Source: an uncultured Chlorobiaceae bacterium
GTDB taxonomy: Bacteria > Bacteroidota > Chlorobiia > Chlorobiales > Chlorobiaceae
Direction of reading: 5' to 3'
DNA length: 35,938 nt
Assembly (NCBI GenBank): GCA_903939765.1
Contig: CAJAIK010000083.1
Coordinates: 1 to 35,938 of the forward strand
In this document: positions 26,618-35,172 of the stretch, one piece after another
Layout: every line of letters starts with the position of its first letter
Position numbering within the stretch: position 1 is the stretch's first letter
Notes under the pieces: model-generated
What the model was told of the DNA's origin: nothing
What the model saw: only the letters and a program-made list of their open reading frames with translations
The model's database searches: none
Made by a program: the position numbers and the translations under genes

Positions 26618-27154
26618 ATGTCAAGTCTCATTGCAAGTCGTCGATACGCCTCCGCTCTCCTGTCAGCCGCAGAAGAGGGTAATTTTCTTGATACTATTGT
26701 TGAGGAGCTGCAAGTGATCAAGGAGGTTCTTGAAAACTCCCGTGATCTTGTTCATGCCTTGCGAAGTCCGCTTGTTAAAGGGGACAGGAAAATTCATATA
26801 CTTGAAGAGATCTTTAAAGGTTCTGTTGGTGAGAAAATGTTTCTCTTTTTAAGGTTGATCACCAGAAAGAAACGTGCGGGTCTTTTACCTGAAATTATTG
26901 ATGAATTTCAAATCCTTCTTGATGAAAAAAGAGGGGTGATCAATGTTGATGTTACCAGTGCGGTTCAGCTTTCTGACGAGCAGTCCAATGAACTGGTGGC
27001 AACGATTGCAGCTTTTACCGGCAAAAAAATCAGGGCAAGGATGCTTCTCAATGAGAAGTTTATTGGTGGTGTTGCCGTTAAAATTGGTGACACGATTTTT
27101 GATGGTACTATCAGCCATCAGCTTCAATTGCTCCGTCGTACTCTTGTCTCCTGA
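26618..27154 (+). CDS. atpH: ATP synthase F1 subunit delta
   Basis: A 178-aa OSCP/delta protein joining the peripheral stalk to F1. The N-terminal helical domain begins ASRRYASALLSAAEE, and the family segment LRSPLVKGDRKIHIL follows. The C-terminal region LLNEKFIGGVAVKIGDTIFDGTISHQLQLLRRTL carries the OSCP signature. It ends the operon: a strong terminator lies about 45 bp downstream, so alpha, gamma, beta and epsilon must be encoded elsewhere. Confidence 0.95.
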   Translation: MSSLIASRRYASALLSAAEEGNFLDTIVEELQVIKEVLENSRDLVHALRSPLVKGDRKIHILEEIFKGSVGEKMFLFLRLITRKKRAGLLPEIIDEFQILLDEKRGVINVDVTSAVQLSDEQSNELVATIAAFTGKKIRARMLLNEKFIGGVAVKIGDTIFDGTISHQLQLLRRTLVS

Positions 27155-27199
27155 AACGGGCAGGTGATTTGCGGTGTTCTCTGAAGAGCTCAACAGTCA

Positions 27200-27227
27200 A
27201 TAGCCTGCCAATGCAGGCTATTTTTTT
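27200..27227 (+). terminator. Rho-independent terminator of the atp operon
   Basis: A 9-bp stem, ATAGCCTGC (27200-27208) with GCAGGCTAT (27213-27221), and a 4-nt CAAT loop are followed by seven T residues (27221-27227). Confidence 0.9.
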
Positions 27228-27249
27228 ATCCTTATACGATGCCGCGGGG

Positions 27250-27278
27250 TTGCAGACCGCGCTGAAAATTTGTAGAAT
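27250..27278 (+). promoter_or_regulatory. Possible promoter of the tRNA-Ala gene
   Basis: TTGCAG (27250-27255) and TAGAAT (27273-27278) are separated by 17 bp. Initiation would fall a few bases before the mature tRNA 5' end at 27288. The -10 box is good; the -35 box matches only TTG. Confidence 0.4.
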
Positions 27279-27287
27279 CGAATGGTC

Positions 27288-27360
27288 GGGGCTTTAGCTC
27301 AGTTGGTAGAGCGTCTCGTTCGCAATGAGAAGGTCAGGGGTTCGACTCCCCTAAGCTCCA
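27288..27360 (+). tRNA. tRNA-Ala (anticodon CGC)
   Basis: A 73-nt cloverleaf: acceptor GGGGCTT/AAGCTCC, D arm GCTC...GAGC, anticodon stem TCTCG/TGAGA with loop TTCGCAA (anticodon CGC, codon GCG), and T arm AGGGG-TTCGACT-CCCCT. The acceptor has the G3-U70 wobble pair that identifies alanine tRNAs, and the discriminator is A73. The 3' CCA is not encoded. Confidence 0.95.
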
Positions 27361-27364
27361 CAAA

Positions 27365-27390
27365 AAACCGTTCTATATCGGTTTCTTTTT
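27365..27390 (+). terminator. Probable terminator after tRNA-Ala
   Basis: A stem AAACCG (27365-27370) with CGGTTT (27379-27384) and an 8-nt loop is followed by CTTTTT. It is short but well placed, 4 bp after the tRNA. Confidence 0.55.
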
Positions 27391-27448
27391 CCTGTGTTTC
27401 GTCTTATACGTTTTCTCTTTTCTATAAAAAGAATAATGGAGTTCTTCT

Positions 27449-28342
27449 ATGTCGGTTACCAGATTTTTTTCACGCTCAGCAGTGATGCTTTTGACGATTG
27501 GGTTACTGATGAGTTCCGGATGTTCATCCTCGAAGCCCGTAACTACAGCAACATCCCGAGTCAATGAAGGATATGCCAGAGCAATAAATATGTACAATAA
27601 GGGCGATTTTCAGGAGGCCGCCATAGCATTTGAAGCACTCCTTTTTACATCCCGTGCAACTGACCTTGAGGATGATGTGCTGTATTTCCTTGCTCAGTCT
27701 TATTATCGTTCCGGACAGTATATCCTTTCTGCGGAGATGTTTACCAGGCTGCAGCAGCAGATGTCGTCTACCCCTTATGCTCAGACATCGCAGTTCCTTC
27801 TTGCAAAATCCTATGAAAAACTCTCTCCCCATTTTGAACTCGATCAGCAGTATACCAACAAAGCCATAGAGCAGTTTGCGCTCTATCTTGATGTTTATCC
27901 CATGACGGATTCAACGAAGCTTGCCAGCGATGTTGAGACGTACAGAGAGTTGTTGAAGATTAACCCCGGGAACTCAGACTATAAGCAGAGCTATGCTGCG
28001 GCAACATCCCGGTTTTCCCGGATTGACAGCTTGCGGTATGCTGAAAAAGCAATTCCTGTATTGAGAGAAAAACTTGCAAAAAACACCTACTTTATAGCTC
28101 GCCAGTATGTTCAGCTTAAAAAGTACAAGGCGGCGGTCATTTTTTATGATGAAGTGATCAAGCGTTATGCTGACACCATATACATGAAGCCAGCTCTTGC
28201 TGCAAAAATTGATGTCTTGATGAAGCGCAAAAAATGGTTTGATGCAGGGCAAACGCTCGATCAGTATGTCCAGCTTTATCCTGACAAAGAGAAAGAAATG
28301 AAAGGTGTCAGGGAGAAAATCAGGCAGAATTTCAAAAACTGA
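27449..28342 (+). CDS. bamD: BamD/YfiO-like outer membrane assembly lipoprotein
   Basis: A 297-aa lipoprotein precursor. The signal peptide RFFSRSAVMLLTIGLLMSSGC ends in a lipobox-like SSG-Cys with Cys25 as lipidation site; the -3 residue is Ser or Met rather than Leu, a slight deviation. The mature part is helical TPR-type repeats (MYNKGDFQEAAIAFEALL, LAQSYYRSGQYILSAEMF, and later YVQLKKYKAAVIFYDEVI). BamD is the essential TPR lipoprotein of the outer membrane beta-barrel assembly complex, and this fits a Gram-negative envelope. GGAG lies about 10 bp before the ATG. nadD follows after 12 bp. Confidence 0.82.
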   Translation: MSVTRFFSRSAVMLLTIGLLMSSGCSSSKPVTTATSRVNEGYARAINMYNKGDFQEAAIAFEALLFTSRATDLEDDVLYFLAQSYYRSGQYILSAEMFTRLQQQMSSTPYAQTSQFLLAKSYEKLSPHFELDQQYTNKAIEQFALYLDVYPMTDSTKLASDVETYRELLKINPGNSDYKQSYAAATSRFSRIDSLRYAEKAIPVLREKLAKNTYFIARQYVQLKKYKAAVIFYDEVIKRYADTIYMKPALAAKIDVLMKRKKWFDAGQTLDQYVQLYPDKEKEMKGVREKIRQNFKN

Positions 28343-28354
28343 TCAGAGTCAGTT

Positions 28355-28996
28355 GTGCATCTGGCAGTTTTTGGCGCATCGTTCGATCCGCCGCACAATG
28401 GCCATCTTGCCCTCTCTCTGTTTGCCAGAGAGCTGCTTTGCCTTGACAGGATAATTATTTCGGTTTCGAATAATCCTTTCAAGCAAAACAGCGGAACAAC
28501 CGATGAGCACAGGATGTGCATGGCAACGCTTCTTTCCCGTGAAATCAATCGAACGGGCTCTTGCAGTGAGGTGAGCGGGTGGGAACTGGAAAAAAAGCAG
28601 CCCTCCTATACGGTCGATCTCTTGCGTCATCTCCACCTCCTCTACCCAACCGATAAGCTGACCCTGCTTGTCGGCGAAGACAGTTTCAGGGATTTTTCCT
28701 CGTGGAAGGAGCCTGATGCGCTTTTTTCATTGTGTGATATTGTGGTCTTCAGCCGGGCATCAACCCGACAGTGCAGGCCCCTGCATGAAACCATCAGAGA
28801 GAAAAGAGAGGTTACCATGATCGAGTTCACCTCTCCAATTTCCTCCACCCTCATCAGGGATTTTGTTGCAGCAGGAGCCCCGTTCTCCCATCTTGTTCCG
28901 CCATCAGTGCATCGCTATATTGTTGAGCACGGGCTTTACCGCCATCTGCCGGATTCGGCTACATCGACTCAGGCGCTGAAACGCCCAGAATTCTGA
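28355..28996 (+). CDS. nadD: Nicotinate-nucleotide adenylyltransferase
   Basis: A 213-aa nucleotidyltransferase that makes nicotinic acid adenine dinucleotide from NaMN and ATP in NAD synthesis. [11 protein letters not shown] at residues 7-17 is the adenylyltransferase (T/H)xGH motif, and the C-terminal ISSTLIRDF is the SxTxxR motif. [17 protein letters not shown] is the substrate-binding region. The start is GTG at 28355, immediately before the conserved strand HLAVFGASF; no in-frame ATG fits better. Its last 38 bp overlap the convergent argS gene tail to tail. Confidence 0.93.
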   Translation: MHLAVFGASFDPPHNGHLALSLFARELLCLDRIIISVSNNPFKQNSGTTDEHRMCMATLLSREINRTGSCSEVSGWELEKKQPSYTVDLLRHLHLLYPTDKLTLLVGEDSFRDFSSWKEPDALFSLCDIVVFSRASTRQCRPLHETIREKREVTMIEFTSPISSTLIRDFVAAGAPFSHLVPPSVHRYIVEHGLYRHLPDSATSTQALKRPEF

Positions 28997-30617
28997 AACC
29001 GTTGCGCAATACCTGGCGAGTAGCCAGTGAAAGAAAGAGTCGCGCACTGGCGATATCCGGCTCTGCCTTGAGAATAGGACACTCCTGATAGAATCGGTGA
29101 AAAACTTCTGCCAGAGAGTGCAGGTATTCGACCATTTTTTGTGGCTCAAGGAGACGCAGGCTTGTTTTTATCATATCGGGATAATCAAGCAGGGCAAATC
29201 CCAGTTGCAGTTCTGCCGGAGAACCGAGCAGTTGCAGCAGGTGGTGACTGGTGTTCGTGGCAGGGTCGAACCCGATTTCCAGCTTCGCTACACGCAAGAG
29301 GCTGCATATTCTTGCGTGGGCGTATTGCAGATAAAAGACAGGATTGTCTTTTGACTGTTTTTTTGCCAGTTCAACATCGAAGTTCAGGTGTGAATCTTTC
29401 CCTCGCATGATGAAAAAGAGTCGGGTTGCATCCGCTCCGACATCGTCAATCAGATCGTCCAGCAAGTCGGCATTACCCTTTCTTGTTGACATTTTCAGGG
29501 TTTGCCCGTCAACCGTTGTGGTCACAAACTGGTTGATGGCGACCTTGACTCGCGTGGTATCGTAACCAAGAATTTTAAGGGCCTCAAGCACGTCAGGGTA
29601 TTCGTCGATATGGTCAGCGCCGAAAACATTGACGATCACATTGAACCCTCGCTCAAACTTGGTGATATGATAGGCAATATCGGGCAGACGGTAGCTCGGT
29701 TCGCCTGAAGATTTGATGAGCACCTTGTCTTTTTCCTGCCCGAGCTTTGTGGTCTGAAACCAGGTCGCGCCATCGTATTCTGTTATGAACCCTTTGCTTG
29801 CAAGGGCATCAATCACGCTCTGGTTGGCGGTAATACCCTCTTCATTGGGTTTGTAGAGGTTATGTTCATTAAAAAATGAGTCATGCCGGATGCTGAGGCG
29901 TTCAAGCGTCTTGCGAATCGAGGCAAAAATGACCTCTTCCGCCCTTTTTTTGAACAACTCTATCTCCGTACTTTCCGCCAGCGCCGTTCCATGATCACGG
30001 TAGATCTCTTCAGCAATATCGCCGATATACTCACCCTGATAATGGGTGGCGGGGAACTCAATCACCTGGCCGCAGCGCTCCAGATACCGGAGTCGTACGG
30101 ATTCACCCAGAATCTGCATCTGTCGGCCGGCATCATTGAAATAGTACTCCCTTGTAACCTCGTAGCCCTGCGTTGCAAAGAGGTTTGCAATGCAGTCGCC
30201 AAGCACGCCACCCCGGCCACGTCCTATGGTCAGCGGCCCGGTTGGATTGGCGCTGACATATTCAACAACCGCCTTTTCTCCCTGGCCAATACTCCCGTTT
30301 CCGTACCGGTCTTCCTCAAGCAGCACCTGTGCAACCGACTGCATGATAAAGTGCGGTGTGAGATAAAAGTTGATGAATCCCGCACCGGCAACCTCAACTT
30401 TGGCAATGGTATCCGGAGGAAAATGCAGGTGCTCGATAATGGTTTGAGCGAGTTCACGGGGGTTCCTTTTGCACTCCCTGGCGGCAAGCAAGGCTATGTT
30501 TGTCGAAAAGTCGCCGAACTTCTTGTCGGCAGGCTGTTCGATCTGGATTGATTTGTCGGTAGTAATGCCTGCAGAGCAGAGTGCACTATGGATGAGAGGA
30601 CGAAAAAATTCTTGCAT
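28959..30617 (-). CDS. argS: Arginyl-tRNA synthetase with an atypical HIGH motif
   Basis: A 552-aa class I synthetase that charges tRNA-Arg. It has the ArgRS-specific N-terminal domain, then [16 protein letters not shown] at 122-137. The HIGH signature is replaced by TIGR (130-133), with neither histidine. [17 protein letters not shown] (158-173), [11 protein letters not shown] (332-342), KMSTR (375-379) and a C-terminal anticodon-binding helical domain are all normal for ArgRS. The gene is intact, so the change is a real substitution rather than decay. It lies 8 bp after the HAD gene and two genes after trpS, forming one leftward operon. Confidence 0.95.
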   Translation of the reverse strand: MQEFFRPLIHSALCSAGITTDKSIQIEQPADKKFGDFSTNIALLAARECKRNPRELAQTIIEHLHFPPDTIAKVEVAGAGFINFYLTPHFIMQSVAQVLLEEDRYGNGSIGQGEKAVVEYVSANPTGPLTIGRGRGGVLGDCIANLFATQGYEVTREYYFNDAGRQMQILGESVRLRYLERCGQVIEFPATHYQGEYIGDIAEEIYRDHGTALAESTEIELFKKRAEEVIFASIRKTLERLSIRHDSFFNEHNLYKPNEEGITANQSVIDALASKGFITEYDGATWFQTTKLGQEKDKVLIKSSGEPSYRLPDIAYHITKFERGFNVIVNVFGADHIDEYPDVLEALKILGYDTTRVKVAINQFVTTTVDGQTLKMSTRKGNADLLDDLIDDVGADATRLFFIMRGKDSHLNFDVELAKKQSKDNPVFYLQYAHARICSLLRVAKLEIGFDPATNTSHHLLQLLGSPAELQLGFALLDYPDMIKTSLRLLEPQKMVEYLHSLAEVFHRFYQECPILKAEPDIASARLFLSLATRQVLRNGFRILGVSAPESM

Positions 30618-30625
30618 CAGATTCG

Positions 30626-31324
30626 TTATAAGATGGTCATGGGTTGCTTCTCATTGAGCTTTTTCAAAAGCTCGTCAGGGCAAAGGTGGGTAAAATCGTC
30701 AATGACCTGCAACACATTATCGAAATGGCTGAAGGCATCGGCGCTGTTGGTTGTGGTGACGGCAACGCACTGCATTCCGGCTTTTCTGGCAGCCTCAACG
30801 CCCGGGATGGCATCCTCAAACACAATACATGCCGAAGGGGGTACCTCCAAAAGCGCGGCAACACGTAAAAAAATATCAGGTTGAGGCTTGCCGTGACGTA
30901 CCTGGAAAGGATCCACAATGGCCTCGAATTTGTCATTCATGTCAAGGATTCCGAGGACGTAGTCGATGTTTTTCGGAACGGCACCGGAGCCGATTCCAAG
31001 CTTGACGCCCCGCTTGATTGCAGCATCAAGAAATTGCCCGAGACCAGGCATCGCTTTGATGCGGTCGCGCGACATGACCCGATAAAGAAAATCCTTCAGC
31101 TCGGAAAGCCGTTCAGCTTCCTGCTCACTGATCTGCGGGTCGAGAAAGTAACGGAGGACGTCATGGCCTTTCATACCCGCCGTTTCAACCATATATCGTT
31201 CGGCGTCAAGTCCCTGGAGTCCAAAATCCTTGAAGAGTTCGACCCAGGAGTCGGCATGGAATTGCATATTATCGGTCAGCACTCCATCCATGTCAAAAAT
31301 AAAAGCCTGTTTGTTGTTCATCAT
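30626..31324 (-). CDS. HAD-family phosphatase (beta-phosphoglucomutase-like)
   Basis: A 232-aa HAD superfamily hydrolase. Motif I is DMDGVLTDN with nucleophile Asp11 and acid/base Asp13. The helical C1 cap occupies about residues 18-80, motif II is GIGSGA, motif III is Lys in RHGKPQPD, and motif IV is [15 protein letters not shown]. This arrangement is typical of the beta-phosphoglucomutase/phosphoglycolate phosphatase branch. The substrate is unknown; phosphoglycolate and small sugar phosphates are possible. It sits between trpS (6 bp) and argS (8 bp), so it is co-transcribed with two tRNA synthetases. Confidence 0.88.
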   Translation of the reverse strand: MMNNKQAFIFDMDGVLTDNMQFHADSWVELFKDFGLQGLDAERYMVETAGMKGHDVLRYFLDPQISEQEAERLSELKDFLYRVMSRDRIKAMPGLGQFLDAAIKRGVKLGIGSGAVPKNIDYVLGILDMNDKFEAIVDPFQVRHGKPQPDIFLRVAALLEVPPSACIVFEDAIPGVEAARKAGMQCVAVTTTNSADAFSHFDNVLQVIDDFTHLCPDELLKKLNEKQPMTIL

Positions 31325-31330
31325 GGGGGG

Positions 31331-32377
31331 TTAACGATGGTTGCAGCAGGTTGTTTCGCCGAGCCTCATGGCCGCTCGAACCTCCTGCATGGTCTGGCAG
31401 GCAATGGCTTTTGCTTTTCTTTCACCCTCAAGAAGGATCTCTTTTACCAGATCCATGTTGGCCTCATAATAACGGCGTTTTTCAATCAGAGGAGCCAGTT
31501 CCAGTGAAATATTTCCGGCACAGAGTTTTTTGCACTCCACACAGCCAAGTGAGCCTGCGCGGCAATCGTGCTCTATATTGTCGAGCTGTTCCTGCGGGGT
31601 AAATTTTTTGTGGTAACTGAAGACCGTGCAGACTTCAGGATGCCCCGGATCGTTTTTGCGGATTTTTTGTGTATCGGTTACCGCCGTGCGCATTTTTTTC
31701 ATCACCTCTTCGGGGCCGTCTGAAAGGAGAATCGTATTACCGAGAGATTTTGACATCTTTGCCTTTCCATCAAGGCCGACCAGGCGGGAGAATTTCGTTA
31801 TTTTAGGTTCCGGTTCAGCAAAAACCTCTCCCAGAACGGGATGAGAATAGTGCTTATTGAATTTGCGTGCAATTTCCCGGGTAATCTCTACATGCGGAAT
31901 CTGGTCTTCGCCCACCGGAACTACATTGCCCTTGTAGAGCAGAATATCGGCTGCCTGCAGAACAGGGTAACCCAGATGGCCATAAATCAGGGAATCCATA
32001 TTCAGGTCACGTATCTGCTCCTTCAGTGTCGGGTTCCTCTCAAGACGCGACGAGGTGATCAGCATGGCAAAAAGCAGAAAGAGCTCGGCATGTTCCTTTA
32101 CCTGCGACTGGCGAAAAAGAGGGCTTTTTTGGGGATCAATGCCTGCGGCGAGCCAGTCGATCAACATATCAAGCGTATGCGTATAGATTTCGCTGGTATC
32201 GAGCGAGGTCGTCAGGTTGTGATAATCGGCAATAAGGAAGCAGGTATCGTAAACCCTTGAGCCATGCTCGTCAAGCAGATTCTGCTGCTCAACCCAGCTT
32301 TCAAGGGCACCGGTAAAATGACCAAGATGGAGTTTGCCGGTAGGGCGCATCCCGCTTAAAATTCTTTGTGTTCCCAT
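31331..32377 (-). CDS. trpS: Tryptophanyl-tRNA synthetase with a putative metal-cluster cysteine motif
   Basis: A 348-aa class Ic synthetase that charges tRNA-Trp. HIGH is present as HLGH at 17-20 in GKLHLGHFTGALE, KMSKS at 207-211, and the GEDQIPHVEITREIAR substrate segment lies near 156-171. Cys250, Cys272, Cys279 and Cys282 form C-x21-C-x6-C-x2-C, close to the four-Cys pattern that binds a [4Fe-4S] cluster in Thermotoga maritima TrpRS. A further Cys286 follows. It is the first gene of the trpS-HAD-argS operon. The start is ATG at 32377. Confidence 0.95.
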   Translation of the reverse strand: MGTQRILSGMRPTGKLHLGHFTGALESWVEQQNLLDEHGSRVYDTCFLIADYHNLTTSLDTSEIYTHTLDMLIDWLAAGIDPQKSPLFRQSQVKEHAELFLLFAMLITSSRLERNPTLKEQIRDLNMDSLIYGHLGYPVLQAADILLYKGNVVPVGEDQIPHVEITREIARKFNKHYSHPVLGEVFAEPEPKITKFSRLVGLDGKAKMSKSLGNTILLSDGPEEVMKKMRTAVTDTQKIRKNDPGHPEVCTVFSYHKKFTPQEQLDNIEHDCRAGSLGCVECKKLCAGNISLELAPLIEKRRYYEANMDLVKEILLEGERKAKAIACQTMQEVRAAMRLGETTCCNHR

Positions 32378-32598
32378 AACAATAATTGTTGCTGCGTAAC
32401 CCGGCAGCGAGTGAGGCTGTTTCAGGCAGGGTCGTTGTTACTATAAAGCTCCCAATGTCCCTGAATTTATAACAGTTGACAGAAAGATAAAAGAGCTTTG
32501 TTTGTTTTTTGTTTTCACGTTATGATAGATTATATTGAACAACTTGTTTTTGATCTCCTGATCTGATGAGACGGGAAGTTCAAAAACTGATATATATT

Positions 32599-32706
32599 AG
32601 AGAGTAAGTCCTATACAACGCTCAGTTGCCCAACCATGTCAGATCCGGAAGGAAGCAGCATCCGGTAATTTGAGTGTGTGATATAGTCAGCTTACTCTCT
32701 TTTTTT
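32599..32706 (+). ncRNA. ffs: Signal recognition particle RNA, small (4.5S) type
   Basis: The conserved apical core of SRP RNA, CCGGAAGGAAGCAGCA, lies at 32645-32660, following TGTCAGAT. The ends pair perfectly: AGAGAGTAAG (32599-32608) with CTTACTCTCT (32691-32700), giving a transcript of about 102 nt followed by a T-run (32700-32706). The same closing stem therefore acts as its terminator. With Ffh it directs membrane proteins to the translocon. The 32378-32598 region between trpS and this gene shows no ORF, and I could not settle on a promoter. Confidence 0.93.
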
Positions 32707-32742
32707 GTTTTGTCATTTTATAATCGTGTCGGGGAATAGTTT

Positions 32743-33792
32743 ATGCAGTCAGGATTCAGAAAAGAGGAGTTGCTGAGCGCGCCGGTTCGTCATATTGATA
32801 TCAAGCAACTGAATATAGTCCCTCTTATTGACCAGATGAGCGATACTGCTTTTCAGGCGCGCAATCTTGCAAGAGCCGCCACGATTGTGGATCTCATGCA
32901 GCAGGACAGGGAGTGTGCCGTTATCCTCACCCTTGCCGGTTCGCTGATCAGCGCCGGGTTGAAGCAGGTAATTATCGACATGATCGACAATAATATGGTT
33001 GACGTTATCGTCTCTACAGGCGCCAACATTGTTGATCAGGACTTTTTTGAAGCCCTTGGATTCCATCACTACAAGGGCTCCCCGTTTATTGATGATGCCA
33101 TTCTCCGCGAACTGCATATCGATCGCATTTACGATACCTTTATTGACGAAGATGACCTTCGCGTCTGTGATGATACAACCGCGCTCATTGCCAACTCCAT
33201 GCAGCCCGGGGCGTACTCTTCACGCGAGTTTGTTGTGGAAATGGCCAAATATATTGAGGCAAACAACTTTGACAAGAACTCGATAGTCTACAAGGCCTAC
33301 GAAAAGGGCGTGCCGATTTTCTGTCCCGCTTTTTCGGATTGCTCTGCCGGATTCGGGCTGGTCCATCACCAGTGGCATAATCCCGAGCAGCATGTCGCGA
33401 TTGACTCGGTGAAGGATTTTCGTGAACTGACCAGAATCAAGATCGAGAACGACAAGACCGGTATTTTCATGATTGGTGGAGGTGTGCCGAAAAACTTTAC
33501 CCAGGATATTGTTGTTGCGGCCGAAGTGCTTGGCCACGACGATGTATCCATGCACACCTACGCGGTACAAATAACGGTCGCCGACGAGCGTGATGGTGCG
33601 CTTTCAGGCTCAACCCTCAAAGAGGCCAGTTCATGGGGCAAGGTTGATACCGTTCATGAGCAGATGGTCTTTGCTGAGGCAACCATTGCTTTGCCGCTGA
33701 TTGCAGGCTATGCCTGGCACAAACGCAGTTGGGACGGTCGCCAGCCGAAAAACTTCAATGCCCTGCTTGACCGTAAACAGGTAACCATTTGA
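32743..33792 (+). CDS. Deoxyhypusine synthase-like protein
   Basis: A 349-aa member of the deoxyhypusine synthase family. The NAD-binding STGANIVDQDF is at 91-101, IGGGVPKNFTQD at 245-255, and ASSWGKV at 296-301 carries Lys300, which aligns with the catalytic lysine of human DHS (VSWGK). Eukaryotic DHS transfers the aminobutyl group of spermidine to eIF5A. Bacteria have no eIF5A, so a polyamine-forming role (homospermidine or aminopropyl/aminobutyl transfer) is more likely; this is inference. It lies 36 bp after the SRP RNA terminator and 9 bp before the transaldolase. Confidence 0.88.
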   Translation: MQSGFRKEELLSAPVRHIDIKQLNIVPLIDQMSDTAFQARNLARAATIVDLMQQDRECAVILTLAGSLISAGLKQVIIDMIDNNMVDVIVSTGANIVDQDFFEALGFHHYKGSPFIDDAILRELHIDRIYDTFIDEDDLRVCDDTTALIANSMQPGAYSSREFVVEMAKYIEANNFDKNSIVYKAYEKGVPIFCPAFSDCSAGFGLVHHQWHNPEQHVAIDSVKDFRELTRIKIENDKTGIFMIGGGVPKNFTQDIVVAAEVLGHDDVSMHTYAVQITVADERDGALSGSTLKEASSWGKVDTVHEQMVFAEATIALPLIAGYAWHKRSWDGRQPKNFNALLDRKQVTI

Positions 33793-33801
33793 GGAGAACA
33801 A

Positions 33802-34470
33802 ATGAAATTCTTTATTGATACAGCAAATCTCGACGAAATCCTTGCCGCCGCCGAACTCGGCGTGCTTGATGGCGTTACCACCAACCCGTCGCTTATTGCG
33901 AAAATCGTTGGTGATCCGTCGAACTTCACCTACAACGACTTCAAGGCGCACATCGCCCGGATATGCGAGATTGTTGACGGTCCGGTCAGTGCCGAGGTCA
34001 CCTGCCTCAAGGCCGAGGAGATGATCGCCGAAGGCGAGGACCTCGCCGCAATCCACGAGAACGTGGTGGTGAAATGTCCGCTCACGATCGACGGACTGAA
34101 AGCCATCAAACATTTCTCATCTGTCGGCATCCGCACCAACGCCACGCTCGTTTTTTCGCCGAACCAGGCGCTGCTTGCCGCCAAGGCCGGAGCAGACTTT
34201 GTGAGCCCCTTCGTCGGTCGCCTTGACGACATCAGCACCGATGGCATGGAGCTTGTCAAGCAGATTGTCACCATCTACGACAATTACGGATACCCGACCG
34301 AAGTGATCGTTGCCAGTGTCCGCCATCCGCAACATGTCGTCACAGCAGCCATGATGGGAGCTGACATCGCCACCATTCCCTACAGTGTTATCAAGCAGCT
34401 TGCGAACCACCCGCTCACCGATGCCGGCCTGAAGAAGTTCATGGATGATGCCGCAGTGATGAAGAAGTAG
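33802..34470 (+). CDS. tal: Transaldolase, short (TalC/Fsa-like) type
   Basis: A 222-aa TIM-barrel protein of the small transaldolase subfamily (MipB/TalC/Fsa), which transfers dihydroxyacetone units between sugar phosphates in the pentose phosphate pathway. Motifs are [11 protein letters not shown] at the N-terminus, DGVTTNPSL at 23-31, and the Schiff-base lysine Lys91 in NVVVKCPLT. Fructose-6-phosphate aldolase activity is possible in this subfamily. A GAGGAG ribosome-binding site precedes the ATG. Codons are richer in C/G third positions than in the dcw genes, as expected for a highly expressed gene. A good terminator follows. Confidence 0.94.
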   Translation: MKFFIDTANLDEILAAAELGVLDGVTTNPSLIAKIVGDPSNFTYNDFKAHIARICEIVDGPVSAEVTCLKAEEMIAEGEDLAAIHENVVVKCPLTIDGLKAIKHFSSVGIRTNATLVFSPNQALLAAKAGADFVSPFVGRLDDISTDGMELVKQIVTIYDNYGYPTEVIVASVRHPQHVVTAAMMGADIATIPYSVIKQLANHPLTDAGLKKFMDDAAVMKK

Positions 34471-34497
34471 CTTCGTTTGGGAGCATCACACGCTTTT

Positions 34498-34532
34498 AAA
34501 GCCGGATATGCCTTGCGTCTCCGGCTTTTTTT
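34498..34532 (+). terminator. Rho-independent terminator after tal
   Basis: AAAGCCGGA (34498-34506) pairs perfectly with TCCGGCTTT (34520-34528) around a 13-nt loop, and is followed by a run of T to 34532. Confidence 0.88.
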
Positions 34533-35172
34533 GTCTCGACTCCTTTCTCCACCGGTGAAGAGGATGCATCCTTCAAAAAACTGGCGTCATACATCTATCC
34601 CTGTAACCACTCCAATTTCAAGAAGGGCAGCTACGTGCTGCCTGATACTTTCCGTATTGCTCTGCTGATGCCGGTTTGTCGGGTTGCTGCAGGGACGTCA
34701 TGAACCTGTAGTTATACTGTCGTTATAGCGTAATATGTTTTGGGACGTGAGATTACGTTTATTACCTTGATACAGGTGGTTGATAACTTCGAGCAGCTAC
34801 GGTGGTTGCGGGCAGCGAAAGATAATCTACTCGCCATGCATGCAGTAGTTCTTTTACTACCCACTTGCACTTGCAGGAAAGCTGATATGACATTTGAAAC
34901 GATCAGGAATGTATCGTCTGTATTGATGTACGAAAAACCATGTTTTACATCGGGGCGCCTCCGAAGTTCGTAGCCCTGTTGGCGGCTTGTAAGCAACGTT
35001 TTTATGCCGATCCATAAAGACGCTGAAATAAAACGCACAAGTAGGTTTAAATGATTTATATAAATCCGGTTAATGGTATCCGTGGTGGTTTGAAATTGAC
35101 GTCTTATATGGATTGCAACTCAAAAATTCGCAGTATAGGCGGATCAATCTAATTCTTGTTAGAAATCTCAGT
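34533..35172. other. Gene-poor stretch between tal and the cyclase-like gene
   Basis: About 640 bp without a convincing gene. A plus-strand frame ending at the TGA 34699-34701 (segment EEDASFKKLASYIYP) looks faintly like a SOUL-type heme-binding fragment, and a minus-strand frame at 34712-35038 could encode 108 residues with no recognised motif. Both lack ribosome-binding sites and read like decayed or random sequence. A short inverted repeat GTAGT/ACTAC lies near 34845-34860. Confidence 0.4.

Noticed and set aside
29883-30551. A 222-codon plus-strand frame inside argS
   Set aside because: It is antisense to the conserved ArgRS core; a shadow of codon bias.
30881-31507. A 208-codon plus-strand frame over the HAD and trpS genes
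   Set aside because: It crosses two real genes on the opposite strand and has no recognisable domain.
34712-35038. A 108-codon minus-strand frame in the gene-poor stretch
   Set aside because: Considered as a decayed gene, but no motif, start signal or neighbour supports it.
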